Source: CAZBME01 sp964645835 (GTDB lineage Bacteria; Desulfobacterota; Syntrophia; Syntrophales; UBA8958). From it: a DNA stretch of 64,000 nt. The notes below the pieces were generated by a model. That model was not told the origin of the DNA. It made no database searches and saw nothing but the letters and a program-made list of their open reading frames with translations. The stretch spans positions 1 through 64,000 of the forward strand of contig CAZYDG010000052.1 of assembly GCA_964645835.1 (NCBI GenBank), read 5' to 3'. This document shows, piece by piece, positions 42,446 to 51,648 of this stretch (position 1 is the stretch's first letter; each line of letters begins with the position of its first letter). Made by a program: the position numbers and the translations under genes.

Positions 42446-44757
42446 AACGGTTCTCTCCCTGGAACACTGTCCGTGGCCGTCTGCTGATTCTTGCCATCGG
42501 GATAGAAATGCTGATGCTTACAGTGCTGGTATTTAACAGCCTGCGACTGCAGCATGACGCCATGACCAGCCAGGCCCGCGCTCAGGCGGCACAATATCAC
42601 CCGGTACTGGCAGCGGCCCTGACCGCCCCGCTGGCCCAGCATGATTATGCCACGGTACAGGCCGTTATTAATGAAAGCCGGACGGCCGGTGATGTTTTGT
42701 ATATCGTTGTTATCGATCCGACCGGCAAATGGGCGGGGTCCAGCGGGTGGCCAGCCAACCAGCCGTTACCGGAACCCAGCAAGGATTTTCCGCTGTTCAA
42801 ATCTGAAAAGGACCTGCGCTATGACGTAGTCGTCCCGATAGACGTGTACGATCAGTCGTTGGGGACACTCCATTTTGGACTGAATCTTTCGCAGATTGTC
42901 TCGGCAAGACAGACTTTGCTTTTCCAAGGAATAAGCATCGCAGCAGTCGAACTTATTCTATCAACCGTCATCCTGCTGCTGATCGGATACTGGCTAACGC
43001 GTCACCTGACAGCACTGACCAAAGCCAGTCTGCAGGTTGCCGGAGGCAACCTCACTCCCCCTCCCGTTCCCGAGGGGCAAGACGATGTGGGGCAACTGGG
43101 GGTAGCCTTCAATACCATGTCGCGGATCATCGCGGAACGGGTCAAGGAACTGACCACGGCCAAGGCCGCTGCCGAGGCGGCTAATATTGCCAAAAGTGAA
43201 TTTCTGGCCACCATGAGTCATGAGATCCGCACCCCGATGAACGGTGTGATCGGTATGACTGAGATCCTGATGGATTCGGAACTGACCGCTGAACAGCGAA
43301 AATGCGCCGAACTAATTAAAAACAGCGGTGAAAAATTGCTCGCATTGATTAACGACATTTTGGATTTCTCCAAAATTGAAGCTTGCAAGCTTAGACTGGA
43401 AGCCCGATATTTTGACCTGCGCGCTCTTCTGGACGATGTTATAAAATTGATGGCTGTAAAAGCGTCAGGGAAAGGTCTGAAACTACACTGCCAAACCGCT
43501 CCAAATGTGCCGCCCTGTGTGAAGGGGGACTCTGATAGATTAACCCAGATCATTGTCAATCTTGTGGACAATGCCGTAAAATTTACCCACCAGGGCGAAA
43601 TCAGAGTCAATGTATCACTGGTTAATGAATTGGAGGAGTTCGCCGTTATCCGCTTCGAGATTCTCGATACCGGCATCGGTATACCCGCAGCCCAGCGTGC
43701 TGTTATCTTTGAACCATTTACCCAAGGCGATGGAACGGCTACCCGCAAATACGGCGGCACGGGGTTGGGACTGGCGATATGCAAACAGCTGACCGAGATG
43801 ATGGACGGTGAGATCGGTGTGGAAAGCAAGGAAGGAATCGGCTCTACATTCTGGTTTACCGTAAAGTTCGAGAAACAGAATCCCCAGACCTCCAATGTTC
43901 CATTCTGGTCCGATAATGGGATTAATAGCTCTGGCGTTTTATCTTCGCCGGCTGACAAAGTATCGAATAAAGCAATGATATTGGTGGCCGAGGATAATGC
44001 CATCAATCAAAAGGTGGCACAAAGCATTCTTGGCAAGTTAGGTTTTAAAGTCGATATAGCCGCCAATGGCCTTGAGGCTGTCCGTGCGCTTGAGCTGATA
44101 AACTACGACCTTGTACTAATGGATTGCCAGATGCCGGAAATGGACGGCTTTGAAGCCACCGCAGTGATCCGCGATCCATCATCGAAAGTCCTTAATCATG
44201 AAGTTTCGATTATCGCCATGACCGCCAACGCCATGAAGGGCGATCGCGAAGCATGCCTGAAAGCCGGGATGGACGATTATCTGTCTAAGCCCGTAAAAAA
44301 GGAGAATATATCTATGGTTTTAGAAAAATGGCTGAAACCGGACGTTTCAGTGCAAAGTGCAGTCGAAACACCGGCTGAGCCGCCGACCGCAAAGGCGATT
44401 GATCAACAGGATATGCGCTTGTTGTTTAATGAAGCGGAACTACTCGATAACATTGACGGCGATATGGAAGTCGCAAAAATTATCCTGGGTGATGCTTTGA
44501 TCGAAATACCTATCGAAGTTGATAATTTACGGAAATTTTGCATAGAGGGTGATATTGAGGCAATTCGGCGGCAGGCGCACAGCCTCAAAGGAATGGCTGC
44601 AAATTTATGGACTCCTGCATTGCGGGATGTTGCCTTCAGAATAGAGACAACAGCAAAAAATAATGATGTGGCTTCTGCTCGGCAGTTGTTGTCCGAGTTG
44701 GAACATACTGCGCAAATGACAATGGAAGCAATCAGCATGTGGGGCATAAAAACATAG
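42442..44757 (+). CDS. Hybrid histidine kinase, TM-HAMP-HisKA-HATPase-REC-HPt
   Basis: 771 residues. TM1 about 11-33, a periplasmic segment of about 120 residues, TM2 about 155-183, HAMP to about 238, HisKA His260 (MSHEIRTPMNGVIGM), HATPase (NLVDNAVKFTHQGEI, YGGTGLGLAI), REC with Asp561 (LVLMDCQMPEMDG) and a C-terminal HPt with His713 in QAHSLKGMAANL. It therefore carries a complete His-Asp-His relay in one chain. It is translationally coupled to the PhnD-like protein (ATGA), a strong hint that the periplasmic protein controls it. The output is presumably the downstream receiver proteins. Confidence 0.93.
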   Translation: MKRFSPWNTVRGRLLILAIGIEMLMLTVLVFNSLRLQHDAMTSQARAQAAQYHPVLAAALTAPLAQHDYATVQAVINESRTAGDVLYIVVIDPTGKWAGSSGWPANQPLPEPSKDFPLFKSEKDLRYDVVVPIDVYDQSLGTLHFGLNLSQIVSARQTLLFQGISIAAVELILSTVILLLIGYWLTRHLTALTKASLQVAGGNLTPPPVPEGQDDVGQLGVAFNTMSRIIAERVKELTTAKAAAEAANIAKSEFLATMSHEIRTPMNGVIGMTEILMDSELTAEQRKCAELIKNSGEKLLALINDILDFSKIEACKLRLEARYFDLRALLDDVIKLMAVKASGKGLKLHCQTAPNVPPCVKGDSDRLTQIIVNLVDNAVKFTHQGEIRVNVSLVNELEEFAVIRFEILDTGIGIPAAQRAVIFEPFTQGDGTATRKYGGTGLGLAICKQLTEMMDGEIGVESKEGIGSTFWFTVKFEKQNPQTSNVPFWSDNGINSSGVLSSPADKVSNKAMILVAEDNAINQKVAQSILGKLGFKVDIAANGLEAVRALELINYDLVLMDCQMPEMDGFEATAVIRDPSSKVLNHEVSIIAMTANAMKGDREACLKAGMDDYLSKPVKKENISMVLEKWLKPDVSVQSAVETPAEPPTAKAIDQQDMRLLFNEAELLDNIDGDMEVAKIILGDALIEIPIEVDNLRKFCIEGDIEAIRRQAHSLKGMAANLWTPALRDVAFRIETTAKNNDVASARQLLSELEHTAQMTMEAISMWGIKT

Positions 44758-44770
44758 GAATGAAAATCCC

Positions 44771-47098
44771 GTGATAATAGAAAACAAGGTCGATTACAAA
44801 CAACACAGCGAGATGCCCTTCACTGACAGCCTGACCGGTCTTTTTCACCATGGCTTTTTTCTGAATGTCCTGGCGCGGGAAATTAAGCGCTCGCTACGAT
44901 ACAGGGAATCGCTTTCCCTGGCCTTGATCGAAATCGACGCTTTTTCCGTTTATAACAAGCAGCATGGTCCTCTGCAAGCGGATCGGGACTTGAAAGAAGT
45001 CGCCTCGATCATCAGTAAATGTATCAGAGATGTCGATCTGGCAGCGCGCTTTGGAGGCGATATTTTCGCCGTTATATTGACCGAAGTCGACGCTTCGTCA
45101 TCCATCAAAGCACTCGAGCGGATCCAAACCTCACTCCGCGAGCGTTACAGCGGCGCTTTGACGGTCGGTATCGGCGCCGCCAACTGTCCGGAAGATGCCG
45201 ATAACATGGACGACTTGATCAGCCGGGCCTGGGATGCTCTGAATCGTGCAAAAATTAAAGGAAGAGACATGCTCTTTTTCTTTCCGAGAGCTGAAGTAAT
45301 TGCCAAAACCGATGAACCCCGAGTGTTGGTTGTCGACGATAATCCTGTGAACGTCAAGATCCTTGAAGCGATGCTTAAACCCTTTAAGTATGTTGTGTCA
45401 AAAGCCTTTAGCGGGCTGGAAGCCCTCACCATGATTGAGAGGGAAGATATCGATCTTGTTTTGTTGGATATCGTGATGCCCGGAATCGATGGCATCGAGG
45501 TCTGCCGAAGGATAAAGAGAGGTGAACAGACCCGGATAATACCGGTCGTCATGGTGACGTCCCTGGATGAAATCGAGGCCAAAGTTCAATCTATAGAAGC
45601 CGGAGCGGACGACTTTATTTCCAAACCCATCAATAAACTGGAACTTCTTGCCCGTACCCGCTCGCTTATCGCCGTCAAGCGTCTAAACGAAAATATGATC
45701 GGCTTTGAAAATGCGTTGATTTCGCTTGCCAACGCCGTCGAAGCCAAGGATGTCTACACTCAGGGCCATATCAAACGCGTTTCTTCTATGGCCATACTGT
45801 TAGGTAAACGCATGTCTCTCTCCTCACGAGAGGTGGAAGCCCTGCGCATCGGCGGCATCCTGCACGATATCGGCAAGATCGGAATTCCTGATGCAATTCT
45901 GAAAAAGGCCGGTACTCTCGATCCGGATGAATGGGAAATGATGAAGAGGCACCCGGAAATGGGCTACCAGGTAGTTTATCCATTAAAACGGACTTTGCAG
46001 CAGGCTCTGGATATTATTCGCTACCATCATGAAAGAATGGATGGTTCCGGCTATCCGGACGGATTAAAAGGGGAGGCAATTTGCATGGTTGCCCGGATCA
46101 TGGCCGTGGCCGATTATTATGATGCCCTGATCACGGATCGGCCCTACCGGAAGGCATTGGCGCAAGAAGATGTCCTGCGGCTGATGCGTCAAGAAGCCAT
46201 TGAAGGCAAACTGGATGAGCAGGTTGTGGATACTCTGATTACCATTTTGAACAATCCGCCCCAAGAAGAAGAGCCCGTGGCCAGTGAGATGTTCGGGAGG
46301 GAAAACAACGATCCGTCATCCACGGACACCCATACACTTTGGAAGGACAGTTCGATTGCCGTCCGGGACATGTGCGCGACGGTTTCCGTCGCGGAACCGG
46401 TTCCGGCTATAAAACCGGAAATCTTACCCATCCAGCCGATGTCGGAACTGGATATGGCGGAGGGGCTTGCACGGCTTAACGGCAACCGGGAGCTCTATCT
46501 GCGGTTGCTTAGCGATTTCATAGCCGGAAACAGGGATATGCCGGCACGAGTGCAACAGGAACTGCGGGCAAACCGTCTGCATAAGGCAGTTGAACTGGTC
46601 CACGCCATCCGGGGCGTTGCGGGAAATCTCGGCGGCAAGAAGTTGGAAGCCGCTGCCGGGGAGTTGGAAAAGGTTTGTCGAGCCGCAGGGAATTTTGCCC
46701 CTTTTGCACCTGGAGAACCACTGCGCAAATTTATCGAACACCACGAGGCCTTGATCATCGCGATCAATAACGTCATTGCAAAGGAGTGCGTTATATCACC
46801 GGTCAAATCGGAAAATCCGTCGGGAAACGTTGCAGAACTGTATCCGTTGTTGGAACAAATGAAGAAAGCCTTAGCGAATGACGAACCACGGCCCTGCAAA
46901 CAAATACTTGGGACTTTGCTGCAAAAGAAATGGCCCGGAGATATGGAGGCTGCTCTGCTGGAACTAAATCGCCTGGTCCAGAACTATCGCTTTGGGGAAG
47001 CTCTCACATTTCTTAGTAATGAATTTGATAATATCGTGGAAAAAACTAATGAAAAAACTAATGAAAAAACCAAGGTCAACTCTGCTGGTGGTAGATGA
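44771..47098 (+). CDS. Degenerate GGDEF - REC - HD-GYP - HPt signalling protein
   Basis: 775 residues, cytoplasmic. Residues about 18-175 are a GGDEF domain whose signature is GGDIF (95-99), so cyclase activity is doubtful. REC about 183-300 has Asp233 (LVLLDIVMPGIDG). HD-GYP about 310-500 has HD at 365-366 (ILHDIGKIGIPDAIL) and GYP at 427-429 (GSGYPDGL), consistent with c-di-GMP hydrolysis. The C-terminal HPt has His611 in VHAIRGVAGNLG. The start is taken as GTG 44771; ATG 44813 is possible. 13 bases after the hybrid kinase, overlapping the next gene. It probably turns the relay into lower c-di-GMP. Confidence 0.9.
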   Translation: MIIENKVDYKQHSEMPFTDSLTGLFHHGFFLNVLAREIKRSLRYRESLSLALIEIDAFSVYNKQHGPLQADRDLKEVASIISKCIRDVDLAARFGGDIFAVILTEVDASSSIKALERIQTSLRERYSGALTVGIGAANCPEDADNMDDLISRAWDALNRAKIKGRDMLFFFPRAEVIAKTDEPRVLVVDDNPVNVKILEAMLKPFKYVVSKAFSGLEALTMIEREDIDLVLLDIVMPGIDGIEVCRRIKRGEQTRIIPVVMVTSLDEIEAKVQSIEAGADDFISKPINKLELLARTRSLIAVKRLNENMIGFENALISLANAVEAKDVYTQGHIKRVSSMAILLGKRMSLSSREVEALRIGGILHDIGKIGIPDAILKKAGTLDPDEWEMMKRHPEMGYQVVYPLKRTLQQALDIIRYHHERMDGSGYPDGLKGEAICMVARIMAVADYYDALITDRPYRKALAQEDVLRLMRQEAIEGKLDEQVVDTLITILNNPPQEEEPVASEMFGRENNDPSSTDTHTLWKDSSIAVRDMCATVSVAEPVPAIKPEILPIQPMSELDMAEGLARLNGNRELYLRLLSDFIAGNRDMPARVQQELRANRLHKAVELVHAIRGVAGNLGGKKLEAAAGELEKVCRAAGNFAPFAPGEPLRKFIEHHEALIIAINNVIAKECVISPVKSENPSGNVAELYPLLEQMKKALANDEPRPCKQILGTLLQKKWPGDMEAALLELNRLVQNYRFGEALTFLSNEFDNIVEKTNEKTNEKTKVNSAGGR

Positions 47099-48161
47099 CG
47101 AGACCATCAATATCGACATCCTCATCGAAGCCCTGGGTGACGAATATACCGTGCGTGCAGCAACGAGCGGCGCCGCTGCCCTGGACAGCGTGGCAAAAGC
47201 CCTGCCCGATCTTATCCTCATGGATGTAATGATGCCCGACATGGACGGCTTCGAGGTCTGTCGCCGGCTAAAGGATAATCCAACCACAAGGGAAGTACCG
47301 GTCATCTTTCTTACCGCTCTGAACGAAACAACGAACAAGGTCAAAGCTTTTTCCATCGGCGGTGTGGATTATGTGACAAAACCATTCCAGTTCGAGGAGA
47401 TCCATGCGCGTGTGGAAGCACACATGGAAATCCAGCGTCAAAAACGCGAGCTTCAGCAATCCTACGATAAACTCCGCGAGTTGGAGTCATTACGCGATAG
47501 CCTCGTGCACATGATTATCCATGATCTGCGCTCGCCGTTGTCTGTAGTTCTCGGATACCTTGATCTGGCAGCATCGGAACAGCTGCCGAAGCAGGCGGCT
47601 GCTTACATCGGCAAGGCGACAAACAGCACGGAAACAATCCTGGCGATGGTTTCCACCCTCCTGGATATAAACAAGATGGAGGATGAACAGATAAAACCGG
47701 ATTTTTCGGCCGTCGATTTAATAAATCTGGTGAGTGAGACAATTCGGATGGTCGAACCTCTCAAAGGCAAACGCAAGATCAGTATCGCATCGCCCGAGAA
47801 AATAGAGACCCTCACGTGTGATTCGCAGCTGATTCGCCGTGTCCTCCAGAACCTCATCGGCAATGCGATCAAATTTACCGACAAGGAAAAGGGCATCATC
47901 AGCGTCAGCATTGAGAGCGCAGAACAGGACATGATACGCATATCAGTTGTGGATAACGGTTATGGAATTCCTGTGGAATATCACGATAAGGTTTTTGACA
48001 AGTTTTGGCAGGCGAAAGCGCACAAACAGGGTCAAATGTATTCAACAGGTCTTGGCCTGACGTTCTGCAAATTGGCCGTTGAAGCCCATGGCGGCAGGAT
48101 CGAATTGGAAAGCGAAGTGAGCAAAGGGAGTTCGTTTTGGTTTGAATTGCCCATAAGATAA
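47049..48161 (+). CDS. REC-HisKA-HATPase kinase (receiver-controlled)
   Basis: 370 residues from ATG 47049; ATG 47061 is equally placed because the start lies in a 12-base tandem repeat (47040-47063). REC about 8-125 with Asp59 (LILMDVMMPDMDGFEVCRRL), a short coiled coil, HisKA with His158 (IIHDLRSPLSVVLGYLDLA) and HATPase (NLIGNAIKFTDKEKG, VVDNGYGIPVEYHDKVFDKF, STGLGLTFCKLA). It has no sensor or membrane segment, so its input must be phosphorylation of Asp59, e.g. from an HPt of the two upstream proteins. Overlaps the HD-GYP gene by 50 bases in another frame. Confidence 0.92.
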   Translation: MKKLMKKPRSTLLVVDDETINIDILIEALGDEYTVRAATSGAAALDSVAKALPDLILMDVMMPDMDGFEVCRRLKDNPTTREVPVIFLTALNETTNKVKAFSIGGVDYVTKPFQFEEIHARVEAHMEIQRQKRELQQSYDKLRELESLRDSLVHMIIHDLRSPLSVVLGYLDLAASEQLPKQAAAYIGKATNSTETILAMVSTLLDINKMEDEQIKPDFSAVDLINLVSETIRMVEPLKGKRKISIASPEKIETLTCDSQLIRRVLQNLIGNAIKFTDKEKGIISVSIESAEQDMIRISVVDNGYGIPVEYHDKVFDKFWQAKAHKQGQMYSTGLGLTFCKLAVEAHGGRIELESEVSKGSSFWFELPIR

Positions 48162-48546
48162 TCTGTGATGTCATTGGGAATAACGGAGAAATAACCAGTG
48201 TAGCCAGATACCGGAAATACTGCAACACACCTTTTTCAATACATTCTCTTACGATCGTTAAGAATACATCCGGATCGGCCATGCAAAGCCATGCTTTTTG
48301 AGATTATGCTGTGAAAGGCGTGTCCTTCAATTACTCTGATGCACCCTCACCATCCATTACACTTTACCTACCCCGTAGCATATTACCAACACAAAAAAGG
48401 GTTTCTTAAGAGAACCCCATTACTTCAGTAATATGATCCTTGTAAAAACATACCGTCTTTGTTAATTATAGAAACTCTCAAATTATTATTATTTATAAAC
48501 GAAATAGTAAAATAGATAATGGGTAATTATGAAAGGAGAAGTTGAG
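48162..48546. other. Intergenic region with a minus-strand terminator
   Basis: No convincing gene. The first half can be read on the minus strand as a short frame (starting MADPDVFLTIV) that soon loses protein character. The distal part is AT-rich and likely holds the promoter of the phasin-like gene. Confidence 0.5.
48393..48418 (-). terminator. Intrinsic terminator, minus-strand orientation
   Basis: On the minus strand, GGGTTCTCTTAAGAAACCC (48417-48399) forms a hairpin followed by TTTTTT (48398-48393). The nearest minus-strand gene is the LEA14-like lipoprotein ending at 48866, so its transcript would run antisense through the phasin-like gene first. Confidence 0.5.
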
Positions 48547-48813
48547 ATGGATCCGAAAAAAATGATGAAGATAATGTTAGATTTCAACAAAACAGCGGTT
48601 GAGAAAAGCTTCAAGACCATGGCGGTCATGCAGGATCAGGCTGATAAAATGTTCGACCTGTGGCTTAATCAGAACAAGTGGTTCCCCGAGGAAGGGAAAA
48701 AAGCCGTTGCCGAATGTGTAAAGACCCGCAAGAACGGTCTTGAAGAGTTTAAGGCAAAAATCGATGAAGGCTACAAGAAAATGGAGGAATTTCTGGGAAC
48801 CTCAGAAAAATAA
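48547..48813 (+). CDS. Small phasin-like protein
   Basis: 88 residues from ATG 48547 (AAGGAG at 48533-48538). Almost entirely amphipathic helix: MMKIMLDFNKTAVEKSFKTM, MFDLWLNQNKWFPEEGKKAV, RKNGLEEFKAKIDEGYKKMEEF. The length, the helix pattern and the KxGxEEFKxKIDEGYKxxEEFL-type end resemble phasins and other polyester-granule or membrane-surface proteins, but no polyhydroxyalkanoate synthase gene is in the window. Function is thus only suggested. Confidence 0.6.
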   Translation: MDPKKMMKIMLDFNKTAVEKSFKTMAVMQDQADKMFDLWLNQNKWFPEEGKKAVAECVKTRKNGLEEFKAKIDEGYKKMEEFLGTSEK

Positions 48814-48865
48814 GTCATAAACTCCAAACATCCTTTTCTATGCAAGATGTGGTTTTGTTAAGGCT

Positions 48866-49423
48866 TCACAGTGGTGGAATAATCAATCCGATGTCTGTCA
48901 ACCGCGAGAGGAGTTTCATACGGATCATATTCTTAATTCGGTTCTTGACCTCGACCTTACTTTTTGGATTAAAAGAAAAAGTCATGTTTTTCATCGGTGT
49001 TACTAGTGTGGTCTGGCCATTCACTTCCACCTCCACTTCCTGTTTGCCGAAAACGGACAGCAATACCTTGGGAACGGAGGCAAGCACCAGCCTGGTATCG
49101 AGGAGCAATTCGAAATTTTCATTGCCGCTTATGTTCAGTGTCCCCTGAATACGGGAAGCACCCAAAGGCATGCCGTCGATAAACGTGTCGAAAATAATGT
49201 TTTCCATGTTGCAACCGAAGGCATTGGGATTATGAAAAAGGGTCCTGACTCGAACAGTGACATTGTCTCTGTTGATATCCAGCAGTTCAACATCCGTGAT
49301 CTTGATAAATTCCGGCTGCTGGATCATTTGTTGAGGAGAGCAGGCAACCATCCCCCATAAAAGGAGCCACCAAACAACGAATCGCAGCGTTTTTTTCATG
49401 TAATTTTGATTTTCTTTCCTCAT
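48866..49423 (-). CDS. LEA14-like (LEA type 2) lipoprotein
   Basis: 185 residues from ATG 49423; ATG 49399 is an alternative that starts directly before the signal (MKKTLRFVVWWLLLWGMVAC). The signal ends in a lipobox-like MVAC, so the protein is probably lipid-anchored in the envelope. The mature part is one beta-sandwich with the water-stress/LEA2 pattern: IKITDVELLDINRDNVTVRV, HNPNAFGCNMENIIFDTFIDG, GTLNISGNENFELLLDTRL. The role is not established; desiccation or envelope-stress tolerance is usually assumed for the family. Confidence 0.75.
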   Translation of the reverse strand: MRKENQNYMKKTLRFVVWWLLLWGMVACSPQQMIQQPEFIKITDVELLDINRDNVTVRVRTLFHNPNAFGCNMENIIFDTFIDGMPLGASRIQGTLNISGNENFELLLDTRLVLASVPKVLLSVFGKQEVEVEVNGQTTLVTPMKNMTFSFNPKSKVEVKNRIKNMIRMKLLSRLTDIGLIIPPL

Positions 49424-49554
49424 TGTTGACTGCTCTTTATATGATTGCCCGATGTGTGTCAAGACGTGACGATCTTAAAACAGTTCTTTCATAGCGGCAG
49501 CAATAGCTTACCTTTTTGAACGATTTTACAATAACGACAAGGGAGGTAACAAAT

Positions 49555-50340
49555 ATGAAGGCTTGTGAATCAATCATCACGGAAGAAAAAGATGGCATAA
49601 TGAAGATCACGCTCAACAATCCCGACGCGTTAAATTCAATGACGCCGGCACTTCTAAATGAAACCTACGACGCACTGATGGAGGCGGAAGAAAACTCTCA
49701 TGTTCGGGTAGTAATTATCACGGGGACAGGACGGGCCTATTGCGCCGGAGGTGACCTGCCCTACATCCTGACGCTGGACAGCACACAAAAATCCCGCCGA
49801 TACATCCAAGATATCGCGCGTATCGTAACCGCCATAACGGGAATGCCCAAGCCTGTAATCGCCATGGTCAATGGTGTTGCAGCAGGTGCAGGCTTTAGTG
49901 TCGCCCTCTCGTGCGATCTAATTTTCTGTTCCAGATCGGCCCGCTTTTCGCAAAGCTTCGTCCGCATCGGTCTTATCCCTGATGCCAGCGGCACATATTT
50001 TCTTCCCCGGGCAATAGGTTTATACCGGGCAAAAGAGCTGATGTTTATGGGTGATGTGATTGATTCAGAAACCGCCAGAAAGATCGGTCTAGTCAACCGG
50101 ATCGTCGATGACGACAAACTTGAGGATTATACATGGACCTTCGCTGAAAAACTGGCAAAAAACGCTCCCATCGCCCTGGGTTTGATGAAAAAAATACTCA
50201 ATCAATCTGACAAACTGGATCTTCAAGCCAGTATTGAGATGGAAACAGGTATCCAACTTCTCTGCCTGGGAACGGAAGACCACAAGGAAGGAGTAAAAGC
50301 TTTCATGGAAAAGCGTAAGCCATTATTTAAGGGTTTATAG
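49555..50340 (+). CDS. Enoyl-CoA hydratase/isomerase
   Basis: 261 residues from ATG 49555, preferred over 49516 because GGGAGGT (49541-49547) is upstream. Crotonase fold: LNNPDALNSMTPAL, VVIITGTGRAYCAGGDLPYI (oxyanion hole), KPVIAMVNGVAAGAGFSVALSCDLIFCSRSARFSQSFVRIGLIPDASGTYFLPRAIG. Residues equivalent to the two catalytic glutamates of crotonase are not both obvious (the second region reads IPDASG), so it may be an isomerase or another crotonase reaction rather than classic hydration. Single gene between opposite-strand neighbours. Confidence 0.88.
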   Translation: MKACESIITEEKDGIMKITLNNPDALNSMTPALLNETYDALMEAEENSHVRVVIITGTGRAYCAGGDLPYILTLDSTQKSRRYIQDIARIVTAITGMPKPVIAMVNGVAAGAGFSVALSCDLIFCSRSARFSQSFVRIGLIPDASGTYFLPRAIGLYRAKELMFMGDVIDSETARKIGLVNRIVDDDKLEDYTWTFAEKLAKNAPIALGLMKKILNQSDKLDLQASIEMETGIQLLCLGTEDHKEGVKAFMEKRKPLFKGL

Positions 50341-50442
50341 GCAATTATTTTACAGCGTAACACATCAGAAGTGTCCGCATCTGAAGGTGGTTGCAAGGAA
50401 GATTCCTGCGAAAGCGTGGGATGGGCGATTTTCAACAGCCGC

Positions 50443-51615
50443 CTAAATCGTTTTGCGGCTGCTGCGGTTTTGGTACCGGGCCGTCTGATTTACCATGAGA
50501 ATTTGTCCTACAAAGATCACCGGTTTGTTGAGTTTATTCTTGCTCATCAGATTGCGGACAGGCACGCCGAAGCGTTGAGCGATATCAGACAGTGTGTCGC
50601 CATTCTGAACTTTGTATCTGACGGTAACAACAGGTGTTGCGCCCTTTGCCGGAGTTTTAACCAGTTTGGCCGACGGTTTTGATGCTCTCATGGCGACTGG
50701 GCCTTTGTCAGTTGACGAGTCTGGCTTTTCAAGCTTGAGGTCTCCAAAATACTGCGGATAGTTTTTGTACACTTCAACTGCGGCAAGAAATTCGGCATAG
50801 TAATTCATCGAAGCATATCCGAAGACCCGGCCGCGGTATCCGCTAATAATTGTCGGCAGGTCTGAGCCATGAAGTTTTTGAGCATTCAACATTCCACCAC
50901 GTCCATGATTGTATGCGGTAATGGCCAGTGGCCATGTGCCCAGCGCCCTGTAATTGTCGCGCAAGAAACTTGCAGCCGCTTCACATGACCGGACGGTATT
51001 GAGACGCTCATCCACCTTGCTGTTGATTTTCATGTAACGCTTTCCGGTGCCTGACGTGAACTGCCATACACCCACCGCGCCTGCTTTGGACTTGGCATTT
51101 TGAAATGCCGACTCGACGAGTGGGAGCAATGCCAGTTCTGAAGGCAGGCCATGGTCTGTCATGATTTCGCTGAACTTGTCAACATGGCGTCCGGCTCGGA
51201 CGACACCATCGCGAAACCGTTCTTTTATCCCATTTTGCTTGTGGATGTTGATTAACAGGTGATCGATAAGACTTGAAGTCAGCGGGAGGCCTTGAGCAGC
51301 GATGGCTTCATAAATTGGAAATGCAGTTGAACTGAGGTTTTCCGGCGCTTCTAGATTGCATTGGATTTCCCGGAGAGCATTCGAAATCTCTGTGATTTTC
51401 GCGTCCTGAGTCGCTTTAGTGGCCACGGTATAGATCAGGTTTACATAAAACCGATCATGAATTATGACGTCATCGCCTCCATACTGTACATAAACCTTTT
51501 TCCAAAAATCAATGCGTTGTTCCAGTCCCTGACTGCTTAATGCAGAATCACCTGCGCCTGCGGGGGAAGCGACAGCCAACAAGAATAAAAGGATTGATAT
51601 CACTCGTAATCTCAT
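50443..51615 (-). CDS. MltD-like lytic transglycosylase with LysM domain
   Basis: 390 residues, cleavable signal peptide (LLFLLAVASPAGA-GD). SLT domain about 140-280: LPSELALLPLVESAFQNAKSKAGAVGVWQFTSGTGKRYMK with the catalytic Glu in VESAF, ITAYNHGRGGM and GYRGRVFGYASMNYYAEFLA. A Lys/Ala/Pro linker follows, then one LysM about 333-378 (YKVQNGDTLSDIAQRFGVPVRNLMSKNKL). Cleaves peptidoglycan glycan strands in the periplasm. MltD of E. coli usually has a lipobox and two LysM units; neither is seen here. Confidence 0.92.
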   Translation of the reverse strand: MRLRVISILLFLLAVASPAGAGDSALSSQGLEQRIDFWKKVYVQYGGDDVIIHDRFYVNLIYTVATKATQDAKITEISNALREIQCNLEAPENLSSTAFPIYEAIAAQGLPLTSSLIDHLLINIHKQNGIKERFRDGVVRAGRHVDKFSEIMTDHGLPSELALLPLVESAFQNAKSKAGAVGVWQFTSGTGKRYMKINSKVDERLNTVRSCEAAASFLRDNYRALGTWPLAITAYNHGRGGMLNAQKLHGSDLPTIISGYRGRVFGYASMNYYAEFLAAVEVYKNYPQYFGDLKLEKPDSSTDKGPVAMRASKPSAKLVKTPAKGATPVVTVRYKVQNGDTLSDIAQRFGVPVRNLMSKNKLNKPVIFVGQILMVNQTARYQNRSSRKTI

Positions 51616-51648
51616 ATTCCCCTTTTCGATTGCGGCAGTGTCTAACAG

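Noticed and set aside
47905..48282. Minus-strand frame starting MADPDVFLTIV
   Set aside because: The first 40 codons look protein-like, but the rest overlaps the kinase gene in shadow; at most a gene remnant.
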